DNA from: Campylobacter vulpis
Lineage (GTDB): Bacteria; Campylobacterota; Campylobacteria; Campylobacterales; Campylobacteraceae
Direction of reading: 5' to 3'
Assembly (NCBI RefSeq): GCF_014217995.1
Contig: NZ_CP041617.1
Span: 744,001-808,000 of the forward strand
DNA: 64,000 nucleotides
Shown here: positions 1 to 9,540 of the stretch, piece after piece
How the letters are laid out: every line of letters begins with the position of its first letter
Position numbering within the stretch: the stretch's first letter is position 1
Translations under genes and position numbers: made by a program
The notes under the pieces: model-generated
Databases searched by the model: none
Seen by the model: the letters and a program-made list of their open reading frames with translations, nothing else
Told to the model about the DNA's origin: nothing

Positions 1-2
1 AT

Positions 3-533
3 ATAGAAAGAGATGTAGAAAAAACTTATCGTGGTTATATAGGCTCTGCTAGTTCTACTGCAAAGGTATTTGGATATGGGGCAAATGCTAGAGTAGGGTT
101 AAGCCATTATCTTCACAATGATGCGAAAATCACTCCTCAAATAGGCTTTAACTATCTAGGTATGCATAATAAGCCTTTTACTCTTAATCACTTAGGAGGC
201 ACAAGAGAGCATTATCTAGCACAAAGTTTTAATTTCATCGATGCAGTTGCGACAATCAAATATGAAACGCCTTGGATTAATCGTTTTAAAACAGCTGTGG
301 CACTAGGAACAATCTTTAATGTCTATAAGGACGCAAAAGGAACCTTACACCTTGATAGCAATGTCTTAAATGCTGAACTTGACATCGCTAGGCTTTATGG
401 AGTGGTGCAAGGGGGAGTTTCGTATGACTTGACTAAGGATTCTGATATTTCTTTAGGATATAGTGGAATTTTCTCTTCAGCTAATACTATAAGATCTCAC
501 GCCCTTATGTTTAGATATGCTTGGTGGTGGTGA
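3..533 (+). CDS. Autotransporter beta-barrel domain, C-terminal part (5' end outside window)
   Basis: The reading frame is open from the first bases of the window to a TGA, so this is the C-terminal ~176 residues of a longer protein. The visible part alternates hydrophobic and polar residues as transmembrane beta strands do (for example GYGANARVGLSHYL and GGVSYDLTKDSDISLGYSG). It ends in an aromatic last strand, MFRYAWWW, as outer-membrane barrels that use the BAM complex do. Established for the family: such C-terminal barrels anchor autotransporter passenger domains in the outer membrane. The passenger is not visible, so its function is unknown. The internal ATG at 162 is not the start, because homologous barrel sequence continues upstream of it. 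Confidence 0.8.
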   Translation: MERDVEKTYRGYIGSASSTAKVFGYGANARVGLSHYLHNDAKITPQIGFNYLGMHNKPFTLNHLGGTREHYLAQSFNFIDAVATIKYETPWINRFKTAVALGTIFNVYKDAKGTLHLDSNVLNAELDIARLYGVVQGGVSYDLTKDSDISLGYSGIFSSANTIRSHALMFRYAWWW

Positions 534-548
534 GAGTTTAACTACTAT

Positions 549-566
549 GTGAGCCTATGGGCTCAC
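549..566 (+). terminator. Stem-loop after the autotransporter gene
   Basis: Perfect 7-bp inverted repeat GTGAGCC / GGCTCAC around a TATG loop, 15 bp after the autotransporter stop and followed by a T-rich stretch. It is placed correctly for an intrinsic terminator. The T-run is interrupted, so strength is uncertain. Confidence 0.65.
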
Positions 567-611
567 GCTTTTGGTTTATAAATATTTTTTAAACGACTTT
601 AATTTTACTTA

Positions 612-620
612 TGCTATAAT
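612..620 (+). promoter_or_regulatory. Extended -10 promoter for the SMR pair
   Basis: TGCTATAAT is an extended -10 (TGn plus TATAAT) in a T-rich context, as in Campylobacter sigma-70 promoters. It lies 30 bp before the first SMR start. The ribosome-binding site AAGGAG is at 638-643. Confidence 0.7.
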
Positions 621-649
621 CTTGCTTTTGCAAATTTAAGGAGAGACTT

Positions 650-991
650 ATGCTAAAAGCATGGATTTTTCTAATGCTTGCTATTGTGTGTGAGGTTTTT
701 GGCGTTTCTGTGATGAATTATTCGCAGGAGGGTAAGCAAATTTTCGTTTATGGCTTTATGTTTGCTATGATAGGGGTGGCGTATTATTTTATGTCTCTTT
801 CTATACGCACGATTAGCGTAGGCGTGGCGTATGCCATTTGGGAAATTGTGGGGCTTAGCTTGATAACCCTTATCGCCGTTTTTATCTTTGGCACTTCTTT
901 AAAAACACAAGAATACATAGGCTTGGCACTTGCTATTGTGGGCATTGTGCTTGTAAATTTGGGGGAGAAACACGAGGCTAAAGATGTTTAA
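650..991 (+). CDS. SMR-family efflux subunit, MdtJ-like
   Basis: 113-residue small multidrug resistance protein with four predicted membrane helices. Helix 1 carries the conserved acidic residue of the family (AIVCEVFG). Helix 3 reads GVAYAIWEIVG, which resembles the MdtJ partner of heterodimeric SMR pumps more than EmrE. It overlaps the next SMR gene by 8 bp, which fits translational coupling and an obligate two-subunit exporter. The substrate cannot be read from sequence; polyamines or cationic drugs are the family's usual ones. The start is the ATG after AAGGAG. Confidence 0.85.
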   Translation: MLKAWIFLMLAIVCEVFGVSVMNYSQEGKQIFVYGFMFAMIGVAYYFMSLSIRTISVGVAYAIWEIVGLSLITLIAVFIFGTSLKTQEYIGLALAIVGIVLVNLGEKHEAKDV

Positions 992-1304
992 TATCTATTT
1001 ACTTTATGTCGTTTTAGCCGCACTTTTAGACATCGTGGCTAATCTCGCTTTAAATAAGTCTAATGGCTTTAGGAATCTTAAATGGGGCATTGTGTCCGTT
1101 TTGCTCGTGTGGCTTGCCTTTTATCTCCTTGCCTTAAGTTTAGAGGGTATGAAACTAGCTGTCGCTTACACGCTTTGGGGAAGTATAGGAATTTTAGGCA
1201 CGACTTTGGGGGGGTGGTATTTTTTTAAGCAGAAATTAAAGCCTATCGGCTGGGTGGGGATTTTTATCATCATTATCGCAGTAATAACGCTTAAGACGGC
1301 TTAA
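984..1304 (+). CDS. SMR-family efflux subunit, MdtI-like
   Basis: 106 residues and four predicted helices. The helix-1 acidic residue is Asp (AALLDIVANL) where most SMR proteins have Glu. VAYTLWGSIGILGTTLGGW matches the MdtI-type partner. It starts inside the upstream SMR gene (8-bp overlap) and probably forms an antiparallel heterodimer with it in the inner membrane. Its stop overlaps the stop of convergent queA by 4 bp. A G7 run at 1208-1214 is too short to be a convincing phase-variation tract. Confidence 0.85.
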   Translation: MFNIYLLYVVLAALLDIVANLALNKSNGFRNLKWGIVSVLLVWLAFYLLALSLEGMKLAVAYTLWGSIGILGTTLGGWYFFKQKLKPIGWVGIFIIIIAVITLKTA

Positions 1305-2320
1305 AGAATTAACATCGCATCGCCGTAAGAATAAAAGCGGTATTCTAACGCAACCGCCTCTTTATAGAGTGCTAGAGTCTTTTCACGCCCTATAAAAGAG
1401 GATACAAGCATTATAAGTGTGGATTTTGGTAAGTGGAAATTTGTTAGGAGAAAATTTTGCCTTAAAGGCTTATTAAAAGGGTGTAAAAATAAATCACACG
1501 CCCCACTACAAAGCCCCGTCCTAGCATAATACTCAATGCTTCTAGTCGCAGTCGTTCCTACGCCTAAAATTGCTTTTTTGCTGTCGATACACGCTTTTGC
1601 AGCCTCATTGATGTGAAAAAATTCGCTGTGCATTTGATGCTCTCTTAGGTCTTCGCATTCTACGCTTTTAAAAGTTCCTGCGCCTATGTGTAGGGTGATA
1701 GTGTAAATTTCGTGGCGTTTTTTAAGGCTCTCTAACATAGCCTTACTAAAATGCAAACTCGCCGTAGGGGCTGCCACAGCACCTAAATTTTTAGCAAAAA
1801 TGCTTTGATAGTCCTGCGTGTCTTTAAGCGTGTCGGCTCTTTTGATATAGGGCGGTAGGGGGATATGCCCTATCTTTTCTAAAAGGGCGTAAAGCTTAGG
1901 GGTGTTAAGTAAATTTTCATCTTGTTTAAAGCAAACTTTGCGTAAGCCGTCCGCATAAAGCTCTAAAATTTCAGCACTCAAGCCCTCTTTAAAATGTAAA
2001 ATATCGCCCTTTTTGACCCTGCCTCTAATTTGTGCGTTAAATTCGCACTCGCTCACGCTAGAGTGTAGAAAAAGCTCAATTTTCCCTCCGCTTTCTTTTG
2101 TCCCATAAATTCTAGCCTTAATGACCTTAGTATCGTTAAAAAATATAGCACAATCAGGCAAAAACTGCTCCAAATTCGCAAAAGTGCTGTGTGTAACCCT
2201 ATCTTTTCCACGCTCATAAATCAAAAGCCTCGCCGCTTCTTTGGGCTGGGCTGGGTGTGTGGCGATAAGCTCTTTTGGTAAGGTATAATCGTAATTTGAA
2301 AGGCTTAAATCTTTATCCAT
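1301..2320 (-). CDS. queA: S-adenosylmethionine:tRNA ribosyltransferase-isomerase
   Basis: 339 residues, the usual QueA length. Family hallmarks seen are the N-terminal YDYTLPKELIA, the NDTKVIKARIYG segment, the APTASLHFS segment and the C-terminal NFHLPKSTLIMLV. QueA transfers and isomerises the ribosyl group of SAM onto 7-aminomethyl-7-deazaguanine in tRNA, giving epoxyqueuosine at wobble position 34. The start codon overlaps the upstream methyltransferase stop in a TAATG arrangement, so the two are probably translationally coupled. Confidence 0.95.
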   Translation of the reverse strand: MDKDLSLSNYDYTLPKELIATHPAQPKEAARLLIYERGKDRVTHSTFANLEQFLPDCAIFFNDTKVIKARIYGTKESGGKIELFLHSSVSECEFNAQIRGRVKKGDILHFKEGLSAEILELYADGLRKVCFKQDENLLNTPKLYALLEKIGHIPLPPYIKRADTLKDTQDYQSIFAKNLGAVAAPTASLHFSKAMLESLKKRHEIYTITLHIGAGTFKSVECEDLREHQMHSEFFHINEAAKACIDSKKAILGVGTTATRSIEYYARTGLCSGACDLFLHPFNKPLRQNFLLTNFHLPKSTLIMLVSSFIGREKTLALYKEAVALEYRFYSYGDAMLIL

Positions 2321-3813
2321 TAAAACATTTCAAGTTTCATTAGTATAGGCAGACGCCTTAAAAATTTTTTGTAATGTAAGCTGAGTTGAGTGAAAACGCT
2401 TTCTCTGTCTTTACAAGCTTGGTTATTTGCGTCATGAAAGTGAAAATTTTCATCTTGATAAATCCGCTCAAATAGCTCTTCTAAATTCATTTGATTTTCG
2501 TTAAAATAATGATTGAGAAAAGCCCTTTCTAGGCTATCTAGTGAAATTCCTCCTCCAGTAAGCGCACAGGCAAAAATGTATTCTTGGCTTAATTTTTGCT
2601 CTTTTAAGAGGCTGTGATTATAAAATTTAACCTCGTCAATTTTATGTGTTGTATTTGGCACACAAATGCCTACAAGATTAAACGCCATTAGATTGGTTAA
2701 AAGGTGGAAAAGAACCTCACTATTTGCAAAAGCACCACTCATAAGCGTTTTAGCCCTTTTTGGTGCGAAATTCTCGCTCTCAAGCTTTGAAATAAGCTCA
2801 ATATAAGCCCATCTTAAATTCTCCTCACAACCCTCAAAAGTCTGGCTTGTAGGATAGTCTAAAAGCACAAATTGCATTTCAAAAAGTTGTTGTTGGGTTT
2901 GCTTTTTATTAAGCTTAAAAAGTTGCTTACCATATAAATCATAACGAAATGCCTTATTTTGGATAAAATCTTTCATTTGCTCTTTGAAATTTTTATTATG
3001 AATTCGTGCTAAAAAACTCTCCTCCTTAGGAGAAAAATGCTTAAAATGATAAGCTAACATACACTCACAAATATAGCTCAACCCCCCCCCCCTCATCGTT
3101 TCAGCCACATCACTAAAATAGGGCAAATACCAAGAATCGCACAAAAATTCGTGCATGCAATAATTATGATGAGAATGACGGTGCGTATCGATGGTCGCTA
3201 GTATATTTTTATGAAGTGTATTTTCAGGCTCTAAATTTGCAAATTCCTGCGTGAAAGAAAAAATCTCATCAAAATTATCCGTGTTTTCCTTTTGTGAGTA
3301 GAGTTTAAAGATGTGCCTAGCGTCCATACTCACAGAGCGACCGGGCAAGCAGTTATAACTCACATACACAACGCCCCCCTCACGCAAAAATTCCTTGATA
3401 ATACTAAGGATAATCTGACGATTTTCCTCATTAACCCAACAATAAATTCCATGCAAAACTATGAAATCAAAACCTACTTCTTCGCCATTGGCTTTCATTT
3501 TTCTAAAGCGTTCTAAAAGCTGCTTAAAGCTATCTGCATAAAGGGTAAGATTTGAAATCTTAGCTTGTTCACAGATATTTTTAGCAAATGCGACTTGATT
3601 TTCATTAAAATCTGTGCCGACAAAATACCCCTCATTACTCACAGCATGCGTTAGCAGTGAGCGTCCCATACCAAAGCCTAGTTCTAAATAATGCTTATTC
3701 TTGACCGGTTTAAAGCCTGCAAAGAGGAGATTAAGATTAATAATATTAGGTTGAATTACATCAAAATATAAATCTTCGTAATCACTAGATTGAATATAAC
3801 CGTCATATTTCAT
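2320..3813 (-). CDS. Class I SAM methyltransferase with regulatory domain, phase-variable G11 tract
   Basis: 497 residues. The N-terminal half is a Rossmann methyltransferase: motif I reads YLELGFGMGRSLL (about residues 42-54) and the next strand reads GTDFNENQV. The C-terminal half looks like the methyltransferase regulatory domain often fused to this type. The acceptor substrate is unknown. The coding strand holds an uninterrupted run of 11 G (3082-3092 on the window strand), read in frame as Arg-Gly-Gly-Gly near residue 241. Gain or loss of one G would truncate the protein, so expression is probably phase variable and ON in this sequence. It overlaps tatC upstream and queA downstream. Confidence 0.85.
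   Translation of the reverse strand: MKYDGYIQSSDYEDLYFDVIQPNIINLNLLFAGFKPVKNKHYLELGFGMGRSLLTHAVSNEGYFVGTDFNENQVAFAKNICEQAKISNLTLYADSFKQLLERFRKMKANGEEVGFDFIVLHGIYCWVNEENRQIILSIIKEFLREGGVVYVSYNCLPGRSVSMDARHIFKLYSQKENTDNFDEIFSFTQEFANLEPENTLHKNILATIDTHRHSHHNYCMHEFLCDSWYLPYFSDVAETMRGGGLSYICECMLAYHFKHFSPKEESFLARIHNKNFKEQMKDFIQNKAFRYDLYGKQLFKLNKKQTQQQLFEMQFVLLDYPTSQTFEGCEENLRWAYIELISKLESENFAPKRAKTLMSGAFANSEVLFHLLTNLMAFNLVGICVPNTTHKIDEVKFYNHSLLKEQKLSQEYIFACALTGGGISLDSLERAFLNHYFNENQMNLEELFERIYQDENFHFHDANNQACKDRESVFTQLSLHYKKFLRRLPILMKLEMF
3082..3092 (-). repeat. Homopolymeric G11/C11 tract inside the methyltransferase
   Basis: Eleven consecutive C on the plus strand (G on the coding strand), the only mononucleotide G/C run above 7 in the window. 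Tracts of this kind vary in length by slipped-strand mispairing in Campylobacter. Confidence 0.9.
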
Positions 3814-4556
3814 TGTTTATTCCTTTCATTATTGTCGGTAGGGGCGGGATTGACTTTTTTAGCGATTAAAATGGAAATTCCATAAAGCCCGCAAAGTGGA
3901 ATTGCTAGCAAAAATTGTGAAAAAACATCGGGCGGGGTCATCATCGCAGAAAAGATGAAGATGATTAAAACGGCGATTCTAAATTGCCTTTTTAAAAAAG
4001 CATCATCAATCAAGCCAAGCTTAGCGAAAAAATAGGTCAAAACAGGCATTTCAAACGCCAAACCAAAGGCTATCATTAGTTTTGTAAAAAAGCCCACATA
4101 AGCCCCTATGCTAATGATAGGCTTGAAATTTTGCACACTTGCACCAAAATCGATGAGAAATTTAAAAGTAAAAGGCACAACGACAAAATAGCAAAACAAA
4201 CAGCCCAAAATAAACATCAAACTAGCAAAGATGACAAAAGGCACGACAAGGCGTTTTTCATTATCATAAAGTCCGGGTGCGACAAAGCTCCAAAACTGCC
4301 AAAAAATCACAGGTAAAGATAGCAAAAACCCCGCAAAAAATGCTACTTTCATCGCGGTAAATAAAGGCTCTGCCATTTCGATGAAATTGATTTGCTTTGA
4401 AATTTCAGGCAAAACAGCTTCAAGGGGCATAGTAAGGACATCTAGGATATATTTATTAAGAGCAAAACAGATAAAAAACATCACAATAACACATAAAACG
4501 CTTATGAGCAATCTTTTTCTAAGTTCGATTAAATGGGGTTTTAGCTCTTCAAACAT
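3810..4556 (-). CDS. tatC: Sec-independent protein translocase TatC
   Basis: 248 residues. The N-terminal MFEELKPHLIELRKRLL carries the conserved HLxELRxRL signature. Later segments show the six-helix TatC layout with the periplasmic SFVAPGLYDNEKR region. TatC with TatB forms the receptor for twin-arginine signal peptides. NapA and probably NapG in this window are such substrates. It overlaps tatB by 8 bp and the downstream methyltransferase by 4 bp, so the genes are probably cotranscribed. Confidence 0.95.
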   Translation of the reverse strand: MFEELKPHLIELRKRLLISVLCVIVMFFICFALNKYILDVLTMPLEAVLPEISKQINFIEMAEPLFTAMKVAFFAGFLLSLPVIFWQFWSFVAPGLYDNEKRLVVPFVIFASLMFILGCLFCYFVVVPFTFKFLIDFGASVQNFKPIISIGAYVGFFTKLMIAFGLAFEMPVLTYFFAKLGLIDDAFLKRQFRIAVLIIFIFSAMMTPPDVFSQFLLAIPLCGLYGISILIAKKVNPAPTDNNERNKQ

Positions 4557-4905
4557 TTGCTTTTTCCGTAGGATTTTGTGGGGGAGTTTCTTTTTCTCTA
4601 CTATCGAAAGTTAAATCCACTTTTGTTTTATCCAAAATATCTCTTTTTAAGTCGTCAAATTCCTCAAAACTAAGCTTTTTGCGTATGTTTTCATTACTTA
4701 GCGAAAACTCATCTTGGTATTTTTGCGCTTCGTCTTTTAGCTCTTTAATGCGAATTTCTTTTTCAATGCCGGCTTTAGCGTCATTGATATTACGCTTAAT
4801 AGCCTTGATAATCTTGGCAATTTGCACTATGGCGTCTGGAAGTTTATCCGGTCCCAAAACCAAAATAGCGACAATTAAAATAACGATAATTTCACCCATA
4901 CTCAT
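4549..4905 (-). CDS. tatB: Sec-independent translocase subunit TatB
   Basis: 118 residues. A short N-terminal membrane helix is followed by the LGPDKLPDAI hinge and an amphipathic helix, then a charged coiled tail rich in Lys and Glu. The long tail and the position just upstream of tatC favour TatB over TatA. It acts in the TatBC receptor complex of the inner membrane. Confidence 0.9.
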   Translation of the reverse strand: MSMGEIIVILIVAILVLGPDKLPDAIVQIAKIIKAIKRNINDAKAGIEKEIRIKELKDEAQKYQDEFSLSNENIRKKLSFEEFDDLKRDILDKTKVDLTFDSREKETPPQNPTEKANV

Positions 4906-4945
4906 AAAAAAGCCTTAAAAAAGACAGCATTTTATCTAAAAATAC

Positions 4946-5803
<858 letters not shown>

Positions 5804-6631
5804 TTAATATAATTCTTCAATCCACTCATCATTTTCTAAAGAAAAGCTATATTCTTCACTTGGAAATTCTCCGCTTTTTACGGCGTTAATGTAGGCTTTT
5901 ATGCCCTCATTTGGGTTTAAATTGGCAAATTTTCTCACAAATTTGGGCTTAAATCCTTGATGAAGTCCCAAAAAATCGTGATAGACTAAAACCTGTCCAT
6001 CGCAGTGTTTCCCCGCTCCTATGCCTATGGTTGGCACTTCTAGGATTTGGGTGATTTTTTGTGCTAATTTGCTTGGCACACATTCCATTAAAACCATACT
6101 AGCACCCGCATCTTGCACGGCTTTGGCATCGTCGATGAGTTTTTTAGCGGCTTCTTTGCTTTTGCCTTGCACCTTATATCCTCCCATAGCATTGACACTT
6201 TGTGGGGTAAGTCCTATGTGAGCGATGACGGGGATAGAGGCACGGCTTAAAGCTCTAATGCACTCACTAAACTCACTTCCTCCCTCTAATTTCACGCCAT
6301 TTGCACGACCTTCCTTCATAAATTTCGCCGCATTTTGTAAGGCGTCATAAGTGGAGCTTTGATAGGACATAAAGGGCATATCAGCTAATACAAAGGCATT
6401 TTTAGCGGCTTTTGAAACAGCTTTTGTGAAAATAAGCATTTCCTCCATACTCACACTTAGCGTATCCTCGTGTCCTAAAAGCACCATAGCCACAGAATCG
6501 CCCACTAAAATCATATCCACCCCAGCCTCATCTAAAGCCCTAGCACTAGGATAATCGTAAGCTGCCACCATAGTGATTTTGTCTCTATTTGCTTTTTGTT
6601 TTTGAAAGTCGATAATGCTTTTTCTCATCAT
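5804..6631 (-). CDS. panB: 3-methyl-2-oxobutanoate hydroxymethyltransferase
   Basis: 275 residues. Conserved segments are [36 protein letters not shown] and [16 protein letters not shown] [13 protein letters not shown]. The enzyme transfers a hydroxymethyl group from methylene-tetrahydrofolate to ketoisovalerate, the first step of pantothenate synthesis. Two ATG codons are adjacent at the start (6631 and 6628). Either is possible. Confidence 0.95.
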   Translation of the reverse strand: MMRKSIIDFQKQKANRDKITMVAAYDYPSARALDEAGVDMILVGDSVAMVLLGHEDTLSVSMEEMLIFTKAVSKAAKNAFVLADMPFMSYQSSTYDALQNAAKFMKEGRANGVKLEGGSEFSECIRALSRASIPVIAHIGLTPQSVNAMGGYKVQGKSKEAAKKLIDDAKAVQDAGASMVLMECVPSKLAQKITQILEVPTIGIGAGKHCDGQVLVYHDFLGLHQGFKPKFVRKFANLNPNEGIKAYINAVKSGEFPSEEYSFSLENDEWIEELY

Positions 6632-6662
6632 TTATCCTTTGATTTTGCCTTATTATACTTTT

Positions 6663-6776
6663 CTAGCCTTTTTCTCTTTCTTTAGCTTTTTCTAGCATTT
6701 GGCGGTTAAAGCCTATGATTAAAAATGCCATTAGCAAAACAAAAAGAAAGATTAAAATAAATTCTAAAATTGCCAT
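6663..6776 (-). CDS. Small single-span membrane protein, 37 aa
   Basis: An ORF of 37 codons begins with ATG after an AAAGGG ribosome-binding site and ends 31 bp upstream of panB. The product is a hydrophobic N-terminal helix (MAILEFILIFLFVLLMAFL) followed by a charged tail RQMLEKAKEREKG. The layout and good translation signal suggest a genuine small bitopic membrane protein. The function is not recognised. Confidence 0.5.
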   Translation of the reverse strand: MAILEFILIFLFVLLMAFLIIGFNRQMLEKAKEREKG

Positions 6777-6876
6777 TTTTTCCCTTTAAATTTTAAAAAT
6801 TCTAACACATTTTAAAGAAAAATAAAAGATTATTTTTCTAAAATTTGGGCTTTAATTTTAATCATAAGGCTTTATT

Positions 6877-7617
6877 TTGACCCAAAAGAGTATCCAAGCA
6901 TTTGTATTTTTTACTATCATTATTTTATGGGGATATTTTTCTTTCCCTTACGAAATTTTACAAGTGAGTGATGAAGCTGGGGTGCGTTACGCTTTTACCC
7001 CTAATGCTAAGGCTTATGTGCTAAGTTATGGCACTACGATTTTGCTGACTTTTTGTGCAGTTTGTATAGGACTTGTTGTTGGTTTTATTTTGGCTTTGAT
7101 TCGCTTTTCTCCTTTTAGGGTGCTTAATTTCATCGTTGATGAGTTTATCGACATTATACGCGGAACGCCTGTCATTTTACAGCTTATGATATTTGCTTTT
7201 GTGATTTTTACCTTTTTAGATAATTTATATGCGGCGATTTTAGCACTTGGGCTTAATAGCTCGGCTTATATTGCTGAGATTGTAAGAAGTGGGATTAATA
7301 GCGTTGATAAGGGACAAATGGAAGCGGCTAGGGCTATGGGGCTTGATTATCAAAGCACGATGAGGGAGATTATTTTACCTCAAGCACTTAAAAATATTTT
7401 GCCCGCTCTTGCAAATGAATTTATTTCTCTTTTTAAAGAAACTTCGGTGGTTGGTTTTATAAGCGTTGTGGATATTACAATGCAAAGTAAGAGTTTGCAA
7501 GCGGTGCTTTATAATCCTAAGCCTATTATTTTCACAGGACTTGTATATTATGTGAGTGTGAAAATTTTTAGCTTAGGTGTAAGATTATTAGAAAAAAGGC
7601 TCAATCAAAATGATTAA
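6877..7617 (+). CDS. Polar amino-acid ABC transporter permease
   Basis: 246 residues with several membrane helices. It contains the permease motif typical of the HisMQ/GlnP family, [23 protein letters not shown]. The start is a TTG after a weak AAGG; no better ATG is present. It overlaps the ATPase gene by 8 bp. No substrate-binding protein gene is beside the pair, so that protein must be encoded elsewhere. The substrate amino acid cannot be decided. Confidence 0.9.
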   Translation: MTQKSIQAFVFFTIIILWGYFSFPYEILQVSDEAGVRYAFTPNAKAYVLSYGTTILLTFCAVCIGLVVGFILALIRFSPFRVLNFIVDEFIDIIRGTPVILQLMIFAFVIFTFLDNLYAAILALGLNSSAYIAEIVRSGINSVDKGQMEAARAMGLDYQSTMREIILPQALKNILPALANEFISLFKETSVVGFISVVDITMQSKSLQAVLYNPKPIIFTGLVYYVSVKIFSLGVRLLEKRLNQND

Positions 7618-8338
7618 AACCGAAAATTTATGTAAAAAATATGGAAATTTGGAAGTCTTAAAAGGCATTAGCACCCAAATTCAAAAAGGCGATGTTGTAG
7701 CTTTGATAGGACCTAGTGGAGGTGGTAAAAGCACTTTTTTACGCTGTCTTAATAGGCTTGAGCTTGCTGATAGTGGTAAAATTTTCATCAAAGGCGAAAA
7801 TATCTTAGATGAAAAGATTGACATCAATCAAATTCGTCAAAAAGTAAGTATGGTTTTTCAGCATTTTAATCTTTTTGCGAATAAAAATGTCCTTGAGAAT
7901 TTAATTCTAACGCCCATTAAAACAAGGATTTTAAGCAAAGATGAAGCCATAGCTAAGGCAGAAATTTTACTCTCTAAAGTGGGCTTGGCAGATAAAAAAG
8001 CCTATATGCCACACAAACTTTCAGGCGGTCAAAAGCAACGCATAGCCATAGCTAGAAGTTTGATGATGAGTCCTGATGTGATTTTATTTGACGAGCCGAC
8101 TTCTGCACTGGATCCTGAAATGATAGGCGAGGTTTTAAACATTATGAAAGATTTAGCTAAAGAGGGTTTAACTATGCTTGTAGTTACCCACGAAATGGGC
8201 TTTGCGAAAAATGTAGCAAATCGCATTTTTTTTATGGATAAAGGACAAATCGCCGTTGATGAAAGTCCAGTAGGCGTGTTTGAAAATCCTAAAAATGAAA
8301 GGCTTAGAGAATTTTTAAATAAGGTTTTAAATCACTAA
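7610..8338 (+). CDS. Polar amino-acid ABC transporter ATP-binding protein
   Basis: 242 residues of GlnQ/HisP type. Walker A is GPSGGGKST (~res 34), the Q-loop MVFQHFNLF, the signature LSGGQKQR, Walker [14 protein letters not shown] and the switch His in VVTHEMGFA. It supplies ATP hydrolysis for the upstream permease. The gene is convergent with ackA and overlaps it by 4 bp. Confidence 0.95.
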   Translation: MIKTENLCKKYGNLEVLKGISTQIQKGDVVALIGPSGGGKSTFLRCLNRLELADSGKIFIKGENILDEKIDINQIRQKVSMVFQHFNLFANKNVLENLILTPIKTRILSKDEAIAKAEILLSKVGLADKKAYMPHKLSGGQKQRIAIARSLMMSPDVILFDEPTSALDPEMIGEVLNIMKDLAKEGLTMLVVTHEMGFAKNVANRIFFMDKGQIAVDESPVGVFENPKNERLREFLNKVLNH

Positions 8339-9531
8339 GCCTTAATTTTGAGCTTTTTAATAAGCCCTTCTGTGATTTTAGCGATTTCAAGCTCTTCATC
8401 TGTGGGGATAACAAAAATTTTCACTTTAGAATTTGCTTTGCTAATCTCCCTCTCTCCGCTTTCACTTTTTTCATTTAAACTTTCATCAAGTTCAAAGCCT
8501 AGATGTTTTAATCTTTCGCAAGTTTTTTGACGCACTAAAGAGGCATTTTCTCCTACTCCAGCAGTAAAAATCAAAGCGTCTGTATGCGGTAAAATGGCAA
8601 AATAAGAGCCTATATATTTAGCCAAGCGGTAACAATACATATCAAGGGCGAGGCGTGCGAGATTATTACCATTTTGAATTTCACTTACTACATCGCGAAA
8701 GTCATTATAACCACAAACGCCATAAAGCCCACTTTGCTTATTCATCATAGTATCAAGCATATCGGCGTTTAAATTTTTTGCTTTAGCGATGAAGGGCAGG
8801 GTAGCAGGGTCGATATCTCCGCACCTTGTTCCCATCATTAAGCCCTCAAGAGGTGTAAAGCCCATAGAGGTATCTATGCTTTTTCCATTTTCTATGGCAC
8901 ACACACTAGCACCATTGCCAAGATGTGCGCTTATAGCGTTAATATTTTCTTTTTGCATTAAAATTGCCGCTCTTGAGCTTACATAAGAGTGCGAAGTGCC
9001 GTGAAAGCCGTATTTTCTAATATTATATTCTGTATAATAATCATAAGGCAAAGCATACATATAAGCGAAATCAGGCATACTCTTATGAAAAGCCGTATCA
9101 AAAATGGTCGCATTTGGCACTTTAGGAGCGGCTTTTAGCATAGTTTTAATCCCAGCTAAATGGGCTGGATTGTGTAGCGGAGCTATGGCACTAACGCGGT
9201 CGATTTCTTCTAATACAAAATTATCCACCAAACAATGCTCCGTTAAATTCTTTCCCCCATGCACGATTCTATGTCCGCAACCATCAAGCTCGTTTAAATC
9301 TCTTAAAATTCCACTTTCATTAAAAAGCTCTTCGACTAATTGCAAACCTTTTTCGTGATTGGCTATATGTGTGTCGCGACGCATTTTTGTGCCTGTTTTG
9401 GCGTTTTTTAGCTCGATTTTAGATTGATTATTGCCTATTTTTTCAACTAAACCACTCGCTAAGACGACTTTATTATCAAAAAGCTTGAATTTGATAGAAG
9501 AAGAGCCTGAATTTAAAACTAAAATTTTCAT
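8335..9531 (-). CDS. ackA: Acetate kinase
   Basis: 398 residues. The N-terminal signature [18 protein letters not shown], the HRIVHGG segment and the GTSHSYVS and [20 protein letters not shown] motifs are all present. It interconverts acetyl phosphate plus ADP with acetate plus ATP. It lies 9 bp downstream of pta on the same strand, the usual acetate-overflow and acetate-use operon. Confidence 0.97.
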   Translation of the reverse strand: MKILVLNSGSSSIKFKLFDNKVVLASGLVEKIGNNQSKIELKNAKTGTKMRRDTHIANHEKGLQLVEELFNESGILRDLNELDGCGHRIVHGGKNLTEHCLVDNFVLEEIDRVSAIAPLHNPAHLAGIKTMLKAAPKVPNATIFDTAFHKSMPDFAYMYALPYDYYTEYNIRKYGFHGTSHSYVSSRAAILMQKENINAISAHLGNGASVCAIENGKSIDTSMGFTPLEGLMMGTRCGDIDPATLPFIAKAKNLNADMLDTMMNKQSGLYGVCGYNDFRDVVSEIQNGNNLARLALDMYCYRLAKYIGSYFAILPHTDALIFTAGVGENASLVRQKTCERLKHLGFELDESLNEKSESGEREISKANSKVKIFVIPTDEELEIAKITEGLIKKLKIKA

Positions 9532-9540
9532 TTTTTATCC

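Noticed and set aside
1208..1214. G7 run as a phase-variation tract in the MdtI-like gene
   Set aside because: Too short to be strongly mutable compared with the G11 tract, and chance is plausible.
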